The notes beneath the pieces were generated by a model. The model was not told the origin of the DNA, ran no database searches, and worked only from the letters and a program-made list of their open reading frames with translations. The translations under genes and the position numbers were made by a program. This document shows, piece by piece, positions 1-9,310 of a stretch of DNA of 64,000 nucleotides. Source of the stretch: Hysterium pulicare CBS 123377 (lineage: Eukaryota > Ascomycota > Dothideomycetes > Hysteriales > Hysteriaceae); the NCBI GenBank assembly GCA_000467715.1, contig AJFK01000981.1, positions 1 to 64,000 of the forward strand. The letters run 5' to 3'. Numbering within the stretch: the stretch's first letter is position 1; each line of letters starts with the position of its first letter.

Positions 1-283
1 ACCAAACCAATGAGCTAACCGAACGAGAAGTCAAAGAAATACCGTTGCATCATGCATTGACAACTACCATAAATGAGAGCTTGAATATAATCACCGTTTA
101 CGCGTGGTTGAGCTTTGCAAAACTCTTCCTCGAGAGTCCAGCTTAGAAAGAATTCTTTGATGGATGAAGGCGGTGCCGAAGGGCAGAATAGCATGACTAA
201 GCCCGGATGCGAGGAGCTCCCGAAATTTTAGCTGATCGCATGCGACTTTGCATACCTGAAATGCATCCTCCCGTGTCCAATTG
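1..283. other. Left edge, no gene seen
   Basis: This stretch holds no convincing reading frame. It probably contains the promoter and 5' leader of the gene that starts at 284. The base before that gene's ATG completes an in-frame TTG, which is not taken as a start. Confidence 0.5.
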
Positions 284-2443
284 ATGCCGCCGCCGCGCCT
301 CTCGCTACCTCTGCGGCCATCTAATTCTGCATGGAGAACGTTCCAAGCCCGTCGAGTCCACGACGACGGTGGGCCCTTTCATCCCCAAGCTCGAGCTTCG
401 CTGCGACGCCGCCGGGGAGGTGATGTTCAGTCTGATACTCGCAATCCGGGTCCACGCATTCGCCAAGTACCAACTGTCAGTATCTTGGTCGGTTACATCG
501 ATGTTCGCAAATGTTCACTGACATTTCTCTAGGACTCACAAGAATTTAGAAACGGCTCGCAGGATCCAAGTTGCGGCCCTCGTATAACATACGTAAAACG
601 GGACAATAGCCAAGACCCACGGACAGAGGGTCGAGGATTGAACGTGGTTAGAGCCCGCATAAACTCGCAGAATCTTGAAGGCGTTTCCAAAGAACCGAAT
701 ATTCATGCCCATATTAGAAACCAGGTTCGGGACCAGAATACCGATGACAAATCTTGGAGCCGAAGGCGAAGGAGCATAAACAAACCATCAGAAGGGCGGG
801 GAATCGAAACCAGCACGGCCCCCATTGATGTCTCTAGGCATGACTCCAAGGAAGCATCTGGTAATGAACCATCACAAGACGAAGAACACAAGCTCGCTCA
901 CTCTTCGGAATCCCGTATTGCTGGCTCATCACAGCCCTCGAAAGGGGTAGAGCCCGATACAGAGACAGGGAAGCATGGCAAGAATGGAAAGCTGGTTGCA
1001 GAAAAGGCGAATTACCAGTCAAGACCTGTTCATGCAGAGATAGCTGCAAATCAGCAGAGGTTGCTAAGCCGATATGGAGAGCAGAAGCATTCCCCAACGC
1101 GTCCGGACATGAAAAAATCTCGCTCTCTGAATGAGCATGAAACAGAGTCCGCTGACAGAAAGAACGAAAATACCACTGATGAAACATCAACTCTTAATAA
1201 TACCCAACCCATCCCTCAGATCCAGGAGCAGAAACCGCATGCACCTCGGACTCAAAAACACAAATCACAAGCAAGGAATGAGTCTTCTGTGCAAAGTTCC
1301 ATTCTCAAAGCTGTCCAAAATGACAGCTCCCGATCCCTACTTGAGGAACTATTTCCAGAGGCCAAAAAAAAGGAGCTTCCATCAGTAACACCCACACGTA
1401 CTGTTCCACGATTATACCTCCCCAGAGATGCTCCCAACGAACCCCCACGCCAACGCACTACAAAGCAATCAGCGCAAGAACACATTCGGAAGCGCATGAG
1501 CGAAGCTCTCCACTCCCGCGGCGAAGAAGTAACTGCGCTCATGCTTCATCAGTGTAGCACAGAGCTCATAGAGACGGATTTCCGCCGTTTGATCCCAAAA
1601 GGGAAGCACATCGAGACATGGGTCCGAGATGGCGAATTCCACAGCATAATCCCCGGTCGCGATCCCATCTCACTAGAAAGACAACCTTTCTACTATCTCC
1701 TATTCAAGACGCTATCCGCCGCCGTCGCCTACCAACAAAACGCCGCCCGTCTGCACAAGCTCGCAAAACTGCACGCACCGGGCGACGCTTTCTCCGCCGT
1801 CCCACCGGCTCCGGGCCTCCTGGAAGATGGAGAGGACTTGCACGCAGCGATCCACAGCTACACGCTTGTGCCGCCGACGCTCAATCTCCGCCTAATCATG
1901 GTTTATCAACCCTACAAAGAGAGCCTTCGTGCACTGATTTCCCAAGGCGGCTATAGACCCATCGTATCCGACTCCGGCGAAAGAGGCCACAAGGTCCTTC
2001 TCTACAACAGCGAAGGCCTCGAGCCGAGTCCCGCGAAACTCTATTCCATCTTCTACGGCGCCGGCATGAAGCGCGGTTCGCAATGGGGCATTCGCGGTGG
2101 TCTGCGCGGTTTATCTCGTCTTAAGGATCTTGTGGACGTGGCGAAGCTCTCTAGGAATATCAATAATAACTCTGCCGATCCTGATGAGCTCGACGCTGCT
2201 ACGCCTCACACAGAGCAGCCAAATGCCGGTCATCAGCTCACCAGTGATGAAGAGGAACGAGAGATTCAAAGACGTACTAAGGTGGTCTTGCGCAAGCTGT
2301 ACAATCGCTGGATCATTGAGTTCGAAGACGAGAGTTCGGCGAGGAGGTTTGCGAGGGCTTGGCATAGACGGTCTTTGGCCGATGTGGAGGACTATAGGGA
2401 TGTGGAGAGTGAGAAGGTTTTTAATGCTGAGTATTTGTGGTAA
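284..2443 (+). CDS. Probable mitochondrial protein of unknown function
   Basis: Model: exons 284-475 and 533-2443, about 700 residues. The second exon is open from the acceptor at 531-532 and has no ATG near its beginning, so an upstream exon is needed. The 57-nt intron (GTCAGT donor, CTGAC branch, CTCTAG acceptor) keeps frame; a donor at 467 would also keep frame. The N-terminus is rich in Arg, Ser and Pro and lacks acidic residues until HDDGG, like a mitochondrial presequence. Residues up to about 370 are polar and probably disordered. The C-terminal 330 residues look folded, with hydrophobic runs such as RQPFYYLLFKTLSAAVAYQQ and a final piece (YNRWIIEFEDESSARRFARA) that resembles the last strand and helix of an RRM-like fold. 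I do not recognise the family. Mitochondrial location and RNA contact are inferences. Confidence 0.7.
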
Positions 2444-2875
2444 AAGTCGGGTTGGGGATTTGAGGGAGTGGAACATATGAGAGGGTCAAGATTTAAGGGA
2501 TGGTTTGTATGTATGGATATGTAGATAATTGTATTTAGTACTGTATTTTCGACTTTAGGTCTTACTTAAGATGTTCATAGCCATATAGCAGGCAATTGTC
2601 AACTTCAAACTATTCTGCGCTCACGGGGTGTTCGGGACGAAAACTAATCAACGATGAGATATATTCTACACATGTATTCAAGAAGATCTTCCAAAAGAGA
2701 TAGACCTCCTCGGACTTTCAGGGAAAAAAGAACCCCTCAGAATGCAACTCACGCTTCAACGCGACAAACGAGACCAAATCAATTGCAACGAGAACCAAAA
2801 ACATTCAAACCCTCGGTCGAAACAGAAAGATTGATGCCCCAAAAATCCAACCTACTCACACACACTACTCTCTCA
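2444..2875. other. Convergent 3' intergenic region
   Basis: This is the space between two converging genes. It is A+T-rich and probably holds both 3' UTRs. Nothing else is seen. Confidence 0.5.
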
Positions 2876-4150
2876 TTACTCCTGAATATCCCCAATCTCA
2901 TGATTCCCAAACTCATTGATGTCCTCCTGCTCCCCAAACATCCTATTCAACTCCTTACAAGCAACCATATACTGCTCCCTACTCCCAGGGCTCTCCCTCA
3001 ACGGATTCGGCGCCTTGTCCCATCCATGAGGCACGCCGGGAATCATATGATAAGACAGATTCTTACCCATCTCGGTTCTAAGCTTGTCTCTGAATCGCTC
3101 GCCCTCTGCTAATAACATATCCCACTCGCACGTGAACAAGACGATGTCGTCGGGCAGCGCTGCCAGCATGTGCGAAGGCGCCACGCCGGGCGAGAGCCAT
3201 GGATTCGATTTATCGAGCGTGGGCGGTTGGAGGTAGGAGTCGTCGAAGAGTTCGGTAAAGATGGCGGGGAGTTCTTGGTCGGTTCTTGTGCAGGTTTGTC
3301 GGCGCTGAGCTCGTGTTTGCGTGTAATCCAGGCTAGGGTAGAAGGCCACGATGCCGCGGATCTTGATCTCGACGCCTTCGGTTGTTACTGAGACGGCGGC
3401 GCCATCTTTCATTGTTGATACGAGGGACAGGGTTGACATTTGGTTGTTGTGTAGAGCCTGGAGTGCTGAACGTGGGTTCAGTAGGTTTGAATTTGTGTTT
3501 GTGCTCGTGCTGGTGTTTGTAGTTGACGAGGACGCATTCGGGTTATTCCTTGCTTTCGGCGGGACGAGTGAGTTCGGATCCTGTCTGGTAACTGGGGTGT
3601 TGGGACGATATTGTGAGTTCTCTTGCAATAGTTCGCCTTGAAGGCAGAGCGGAACGGTGAAGGACATGTTTCCTCCGGATGAGAAACCAGATACGGCGAA
3701 TCGGTCAGGATCGAGCATCAGTTCGTGGGCATGTCGTGCCAGGTAGAGGATTGCGTCTGCGCCATCTTCTACGGCTGTAGGAAAGGGGTGTTCGGGTGCC
3801 AATCTGTAATCCACACCTACGACCACCGCTCCACATTGATTCACTACCGTGCCTGCCCATCTAGCGTCGTCATGCGCGGTTCCCAGTGTGAAGCCACCTC
3901 CGTGGAAGTTTATGACCACAGGATACTTCTTCCCTTTCAGCTTCTTCCGCGCATTATAGTCTTTCGGGACATAAAAGTGTAGTTTGAACGACCCTTTACG
4001 GGGTGATATGGTCGCTTTAACGGTCCGGTGGAAGGCAGGGTGGGGAGGTAATGGGCGTGCCAATCGATGCAGCATCATGCCTATTCCCATGAGGACGCGC
4101 CAGAATTGCGCCTGGATGTGAAGCACCCATCTTGGTCGGCCGGTGGACAT
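2876..4150 (-). CDS. Alpha/beta hydrolase, GDXG (HSL-like) esterase family
   Basis: Single exon, 424 residues, likely a carboxylic ester hydrolase of the alpha/beta hydrolase-3 (hormone-sensitive-lipase-like) type. The oxyanion-hole motif HGGGF is at residues 83-87. The nucleophile elbow GFSSGG (Ser157) and the preceding VDYRLAPEHPFP block are typical of the family. Late in the protein, CEWDMLLAEGERF supplies the catalytic Asp, and GVPHGWD the His. The frame remains open upstream to a TTG at 4225, but the ATG at 4150 is preferred. A Ser/Thr/Asn-rich stretch (near residues 180-260, with STNTSTSTNTN) is inserted between nucleophile and acid and is likely a disordered loop. A hydrophobic segment near residues 15-28 could be a membrane anchor. 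The substrate cannot be read from sequence. The gene converges on the gene ending at 2443. Confidence 0.88.
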   Translation of the reverse strand: MSTGRPRWVLHIQAQFWRVLMGIGMMLHRLARPLPPHPAFHRTVKATISPRKGSFKLHFYVPKDYNARKKLKGKKYPVVINFHGGGFTLGTAHDDARWAGTVVNQCGAVVVGVDYRLAPEHPFPTAVEDGADAILYLARHAHELMLDPDRFAVSGFSSGGNMSFTVPLCLQGELLQENSQYRPNTPVTRQDPNSLVPPKARNNPNASSSTTNTSTSTNTNSNLLNPRSALQALHNNQMSTLSLVSTMKDGAAVSVTTEGVEIKIRGIVAFYPSLDYTQTRAQRRQTCTRTDQELPAIFTELFDDSYLQPPTLDKSNPWLSPGVAPSHMLAALPDDIVLFTCEWDMLLAEGERFRDKLRTEMGKNLSYHMIPGVPHGWDKAPNPLRESPGSREQYMVACKELNRMFGEQEDINEFGNHEIGDIQE

Positions 4151-4989
4151 GATGGAGAATCTTTGCCGTCTCTTTAGATTCGGAAAAGAATTGACCAAAA
4201 GGTTAGGCTTTTTGCCCTGAGACAAACCGAGTAAGAGAACAGCGAGGCAAGAAGGAGCAAAAGGTTCCTACGCTGTCGTGAAGTCAATGAGGTGAAGGAG
4301 ATATGAATTACGGCGTGACGTGAAGGAGGGGATGACCGTCTTGCAAGATTGGTCGCAATCTCTAGCTCCCGTTCAAGCAGGAGGCTGCTTTTTGGCGTGC
4401 CAGGGGGCAAATCACGTAGATGACGTAGCTCTCCCGGACCCGCAATCGATAGCCTCATCACCTCCAACAACAGGCAATTGACACCCTAAAACCTGGCAAT
4501 TGATCCCTGCTGCGACCTTTCACGTCTCGAAACAATTCTTTGTTTAGTCAATGCTATTGGTTGCGCGAGGCTGAATTCACCCACGAAGTCGAATTCAACA
4601 GGTGAATGATGCACACATGAATTCATATGCTCTTCATGCCCGCCTATCAGACTATCTGAATAATCAAAGCAGTCAAGAAACCGTGCCGATAAACTGTACA
4701 AAGACAAGGTCCATAACCCGCTGATCATCCATCATGGAGACAAGATGATGCATAAACACAAAGCAGTCCGCAAAAACCGGCAAGGCTGCTCAAGTCCTCA
4801 GAAAGCGCCGACGCTCCCCTATTGATGCTGCCCCAGTATCCGTACCCATGATAATGCTAATATTCCGACAGACCGTCGATGAAACCGTAGGTATCGAATG
4901 CCATATTACAACGCCAAAAGAACTCGTGAAAGTTCAGCAGTACGCCCGAATAGAATCCAAGAAAATCATGTCATAGGTAATAAGCCGAT
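4151..4989. other. Intergenic region, nothing recognised
   Basis: This is the promoter side of the esterase and the 3' side of the next minus-strand gene. Short open frames here have no recognisable content. Confidence 0.5.
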
Positions 4990-5571
4990 TTAGACAAATT
5001 CGTAGTCGTCTTCTTCAATAGCAACCGACTTCCTAGCGGCTTTGCCAGATGGTCCACCAGTAACGGATTCACCATCGGAATCCAAGACCTCGTATTCGTT
5101 CTTGATCAGATTGTCGGTCTCGCGAACTTCAAATCGTTCGATGGCCTTGGCAAGAGCAAGTCCAAGAATCTGGCTTCCGTGGCTGGGACCCCGAGCAGCA
5201 TCATACGAGTAGGTAATCTCAGCATCAGGTGCAGGAGCTGCAGATGGCTCCTCGATTTCCTCATCAGCCGAAGAGTCGCCACTGGCAGAGGCAATGTCGT
5301 TCTTGACGGCTGTGCGAGCCTTCTGTCGAGGATCACCGAAGCTGTTAATCCTGCGACTGAAGTTAGTTCCTGTTTTGTGAGAAGATCGAGATCTGTGTAC
5401 TGACTTTGGAGTCGGGATTAGGCGTGCAGGGCGAGGCCGGTTGTCCTCTACCCTTCGGCCTGGGCCGTAGGAAAGGCCATGGGCCCACTTGACTCTCTGT
5501 TCCTTGTCTCGCTGGAACTCTTTGGCGCCGCTGCGGAGATCGTTGGTCGAGAAAGTCTGTTCAGAAGGCAT
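4990..5571 (-). CDS. Small acidic-tailed protein of unknown function
   Basis: Open frame of 193 residues from an ATG at 5571. The N-terminal half is basic and polar (AHGLSYGPGRRVEDNRPRP). It is followed by an acidic stretch (SGDSSADEEIEEPS), a predicted helix (GSQILGLALAKAIERFEV) and a very acidic end (EEDDYEFV). A possible 48-nt intron at 5357-5404 (GTCAGT donor, CTAACTTCAG branch and acceptor) keeps frame; removing it gives a 177-residue protein with PTPNRRINSFGDPRQKA. I do not recognise the family. A nuclear protein would fit the composition, but this is inference. Confidence 0.65.
   Translation of the reverse strand: MPSEQTFSTNDLRSGAKEFQRDKEQRVKWAHGLSYGPGRRVEDNRPRPARLIPTPKSVHRSRSSHKTGTNFSRRINSFGDPRQKARTAVKNDIASASGDSSADEEIEEPSAAPAPDAEITYSYDAARGPSHGSQILGLALAKAIERFEVRETDNLIKNEYEVLDSDGESVTGGPSGKAARKSVAIEEDDYEFV
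5357..5404 (-). other. Possible in-frame 48-nt intron
   Basis: On the minus strand this block starts GTCAGTACAC and ends AACTAACTTCAG, which is a textbook branch point and acceptor. It is a multiple of three and has no stop, so both spliced and unspliced forms are translatable. Confidence 0.45.
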
Positions 5572-6771
5572 GATACTCTGGGAGACGTGTGTGCTACGTG
5601 GAGGGGTTTTGTTGGTAGGTCGCTGTTGATAGGAGCTTAGGTCCGAAGGTGACTAGGTTCGGTAGTATTGTAATGATGAAAGAATGTGTAGTCGAGGAGA
5701 GAATGGAAGGTGAAGGTGCTACAGGAGGTACTAATAGACGCGGAAATGAGAAGGTGTGAGTGGGTGTCTTGAAGATGACTCTAACAAAAAGGGCGCTGAG
5801 GTGAGTCAAGAGATGATACCAAAGGGAAGTGAGTGGCTATGCAGTGGAAGGAGCTTATGATTCAACGTGTGATTTGTAGAGTAATAGTCAACAGAAGCAG
5901 AGCAGGCTGCTTTATCAGTAGTAGAGAGGCTGTCATTGTTCCCCGCGCGCGTCTTTGTTGTCCTCTTAAAGAGGGCGTTGCTGATAAGGGAGATTGAGGC
6001 ACGGGACCCCGACATCCGCCGAGGTCATAGCAGGCCCCAAGGTGTTGGAGGTTAGGGCCAGGTTTGGCGTACGTCGTCCCGTTGATGATGACATCCGGTC
6101 ATGCATCCAGGAACTGGAACGTGGACCTGGAGGCTGAGGCTGTGTCAGCAGGAGCCGAGTCGTGCATCATCGTCAGTGATTCTTGGAGTTGGCGAGAAGA
6201 CGAACGCAGCCTGCCTGATCCATGTGAATCATCGGGAGTGTGCAGCTGTCCCCGCAATCAAGCTCCCCGCCAAAACCATCAAGGTATCGAAGCTGCTACA
6301 CGCGTTGTTCAAACAACATGCGGCATTTTTCGGAACCTATGCTTGGGGGTGCTATATCTTATTGTCACGATGCGAAGATAACGATCCCGATTCGATCGAG
6401 AAAGCACAATATTTGGGCGCCTATTCCGCCATCCAATCTCGGCCTTAACAATACAGTGCAGTCACTCCGGATGACCAAGGCACGACATCCGAACTAAGCC
6501 TTGGAGCTGTCCCAATAACAAGCGCCACCTGTGCCACCGTCCCAGAAATTTCGGTCTATTCTTAGTCATGCTCCTTTGGGAAACGATGATAGGCTTTGGT
6601 TCCGAAACTGGGTATTGTAGGCATCGGAACTCGCCTTTGAGCCTTCCGGGTCTGACAGGCTGTATCAGTTCTCTGAGCATCTGAGATCGTGACGAAGGCT
6701 GCGATAAGAAACAAGCTGGAGGAGGACTTACGCAAAGCAGGTTGGGAGTCCGTTCAGGATCTCGAGGACCT
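5572..6771. other. Intergenic region, nothing recognised
   Basis: About 1.2 kb between two minus-strand genes. A plus-strand open frame of 115 codons at 6101-6448 has no recognisable domain, signal peptide or coding composition and is not called. Confidence 0.5.
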
Positions 6772-7419
6772 TCAGCTCTCCTCCTCTTCCTCTTCCTCTT
6801 CGTCCTCGTCGCTATCCGACTCTGCAGCTTCGCTTGGAAGCACATCCGGGAACCATCCATACGTAGCCAAATCAACGCTGTACTCTCCCATACTCCCTTG
6901 CTCCACGTGGACTCCTTCAGCTCTAAGAGCGGCTGCTTGGCGACTAGCACCTGACGGACCTCTTTTATTTCCGTCAACAAAGAAAACTGCTCCAAGACAA
7001 AGAATGAAAGCGTCATACCTGGGACTGATACCGCCTCTAGCGTTTATCACGCGCTGCCATGGTACATTGCCACTGTGCCACTCTGAACTCGGCTTGCTCG
7101 GATCGCTGCTGGGGGAGGGGAGATGTTTGAGGCAGACGCCGACCTGCCTTGAACGTTGTCAAAATCTAGTCACTTGCTGCAAACAACTGAATCCAACTTG
7201 AATTACCTTGGACATTCCGCTGAAAATGATACTCAGTTAGCGAAGCATTTCTCGTGACTCTTCTATTGGTATCTGCCTACGCTTGCCGAGTAATTTCGCG
7301 ATATGCCCATACGAAGTGACTCTTCCGTGAGGTATTTCCTGTATAGCCTCATACACAGCCGTAAACCATGCCCAAGCCTCCTCCGATCGTTCGTGTGGCG
7401 CTTTCCCTCGACGCGACAT
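6772..7419 (-). CDS. atl1: Alkyltransferase-like protein (ATL, MGMT DNA-binding fold)
   Basis: Model: exons 7281-7419, 7207-7219, 7019-7147 and 6772-6961, giving 156 residues. ATL proteins bind O6-alkylguanine lesions without repairing them and hand them to nucleotide excision repair. The order is helix FTAVYEAIQEIPHGRVTSYG, then HIAKLLGK, PRQVGVCLKHL and VPWQRVIN, then SRQAAALRAEGV, and a terminal YGWFP. The acceptor Cys of the MGMT motif PCHR is Trp here (PWQR), the hallmark of ATLs. The second exon is only 13 nt, encoding part of KPECPRQVG. Without it the frame and the PRQVG motif are lost. Three introns of 61, 59 and 57 nt have good consensus. The protein ends in a run of Asp and Glu encoded by a CTC/CTT-type microsatellite. 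Divergent from BUD13 with 186 bp between start codons. Confidence 0.92.
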
Positions 7420-7605
7420 TATCCCCAATGAAATTAGCTTGGTTGAGGAACAGTAACATAGGAGATCGGCTTCGTGATGTAAGTCAAACGCGAGATACGC
7501 AATCCGACGGGCTATCACGTGGTGATAACCACTCCGTAAATTGCCAAGACTAAACTTTCCACCAAACTTTACATTTTCAACCAAACATCTCACAGAACTC
7601 CAACA
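7420..7605. promoter_or_regulatory. Shared divergent promoter of ATL and BUD13
   Basis: Only 186 bp separate the two start codons, so the two 5' leaders and core promoters must lie in this interval. No specific element is claimed. Confidence 0.6.
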
Positions 7606-8703
7606 ATGTCTCTCGCCGATTACCTAGCAAAGAACTATCTAACCGCCGACTCACCCGCCGACAAGAAGAGCAAAAAGCGGAAAAGAAAACATGCGAAGAA
7701 CGAAGGCCTCATAATAGCAGAAGATGACATCTCAGGCTGGAACACCAACGCCTTAGACCAAGACGACGATGACGCTCCCATGATAGGTACAACCTCCCTT
7801 CTCCCTCCCGTCCCCCCCCCCTTTTCATTCAAACTATACAGCTTAACTGACTGCCTCTACCCTCCAGTCGGCTCCACAACCGAAACCCGCAAACCCAAAA
7901 AGAAATCCTCCACAACAACGACACCATGGAAAACCTTCGGCGCAGCCGCCCCCTCCACATCCGCTCAGATCGCCCTCGACGCCGAAAAAGCTGCCGCGGA
8001 CGCAATCATAGCCTCGACGGCCGCTGATCGCGCTCAAGCCGCCCAAGACGAAGACGAAGCACCCGAAATGCTCGATACAGAGAATGTCCTTCAGATGGAG
8101 TCAGGTGCGCACGCGGGGCTACAGACGGCCGCGCAGGTCGAAGCGGCAGTGAAGAAGCGACGAGAGGAGGAGAAGAAGAAGGCGGCGGAGGTGGCGAAGG
8201 AGCATGGTGGTGGTGGAGGAGGTTTAGCCGGCGAAACCATCTATCGAGATGCGAGCGGACGGATCATCAACGTAGCGATGAAGCGCGCAGAAGCGCGCAA
8301 AAAAGCCGAAGAAGCGGAAAAGAAAAAACTGGAGAAAGAGCGAGCGGCTAGAGGCGACGTCCAGCGCCTCGAAGCCGCAAACCGCCAAAAGGCCCTCAAA
8401 GATGCTAAATACATGACGGTGGCGCGCTACGCTTCCGACGAGGCCCTGAACGAGGAATTGAAGGAGCAGGATCGCTGGAATGATCCCGCGGCCGGGTTCC
8501 TGGTCACGAAGAAGGCGGGCAGAAGCGCGACGGGGAAGCCGTTATTCAAAGGTGCCGCGCCCCCGAATCGGTATGCTATTCGGCCGGGCTATAGATGGGA
8601 TGGGGTGGATCGGGGGAATGGGTTTGAGAGTGAGTGGTTTAAGGCGAGGAATCGGAGGGGGAATAAGGAGGCGTTGGAGTATGCTTGGCAGATGGATGAG
8701 TAG
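7606..8703 (+). CDS. cwc26: Pre-mRNA-splicing factor BUD13/CWC26
   Basis: Subunit of the RES complex (Bud13, Pml1, Snu17) of the spliceosome, needed for nuclear retention and splicing of pre-mRNA. The start is the canonical MSLADYLAKNYL. After a basic Lys/Arg patch and an Ala-rich middle comes the conserved BUD13 region ETIYRDASGRIIN, a coiled Lys/Glu helix, and the C-terminal block RWNDPAAGFLV, NRYAIRPGYRWDGVDRGNGFE and YAWQMDE. An 81-nt intron at 7787-7867 (GTACAA donor, TTAACTGAC branch, CTCCAG acceptor, a run of nine or more C inside) must be removed to give MIVGSTT. It is in frame and stop-free. The spliced protein is 338 residues. Confidence 0.93.
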   Translation: MSLADYLAKNYLTADSPADKKSKKRKRKHAKNEGLIIAEDDISGWNTNALDQDDDDAPMIGTTSLLPPVPPPFSFKLYSLTDCLYPPVGSTTETRKPKKKSSTTTTPWKTFGAAAPSTSAQIALDAEKAAADAIIASTAADRAQAAQDEDEAPEMLDTENVLQMESGAHAGLQTAAQVEAAVKKRREEEKKKAAEVAKEHGGGGGGLAGETIYRDASGRIINVAMKRAEARKKAEEAEKKKLEKERAARGDVQRLEAANRQKALKDAKYMTVARYASDEALNEELKEQDRWNDPAAGFLVTKKAGRSATGKPLFKGAAPPNRYAIRPGYRWDGVDRGNGFESEWFKARNRRGNKEALEYAWQMDE

Positions 8704-9297
8704 AGTCTGGTCGATGGGGTTCGAAGGCTAGGTCTGTTTGTGTGGAATTGCATAGCGCTTGGCGTTCTTCGGGTCATATTCAAAAACGTGTCAGATGGTG
8801 TGTTTGGGCCGAGCAGTAGGTGCTGAGGCTGTTACTTCAAGGGGAGGGGCGACAGGAATATATGAGAGGTATATTAGTGAATGATTTCTAAAATCTATGG
8901 TTCAGACGATAGGGTCATAATAATATTCATTGGCAGAATGCATCTTTTTCATTTTGGTATATTGTGTTACAATTCTATCTGTATTTTTCGGCTACCCTCT
9001 ATGAGGTTAAGAGCAACCTCGAATGATCTGTACAGTATATTCTGGATGTGGTTCCAGTAACAGCTCGCACCGTCCTAATCAGCCATGTAGAAAACCATCT
9101 CCATAAACGCCTTGCCGTGACGAGGTGCATGATAGAAAACATGCTTTTCCCATGTCTCCTAGCATAGGTCGCAGAACATGAACAAACGTCCATGAAAGAA
9201 GAGAGGAGATACAGAGCAAACATGCAGAATGGGGAAAGCAGGATGGCTCGAATTATAATCAAACAGAAGGTAGAAAGCAGGATGTCTCGAAGCACAA
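8704..9297. other. Convergent 3' intergenic region
   Basis: Contains the 3' ends of BUD13 and the P450. The only structure seen is a two-copy direct repeat at its right edge, listed separately. Confidence 0.5.
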
Positions 9298-9310
9298 TCA
9301 GGCAGGTGTA
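9234..9310. repeat. Two-copy direct repeat, period 39 bp
   Basis: GAAAGCAGGATG followed by a CTCGAA and a similar tail occurs at 9234 and again at 9273. The second copy spans the stop codon (9298-9300) and last codons of the P450, so the repeat links coding and 3' UTR sequence. Confidence 0.6.

Noticed and set aside
6101-6448. 115-codon plus-strand open frame
   Set aside because: No domain, signal or codon pattern, and it overlaps other random frames in intergenic DNA.
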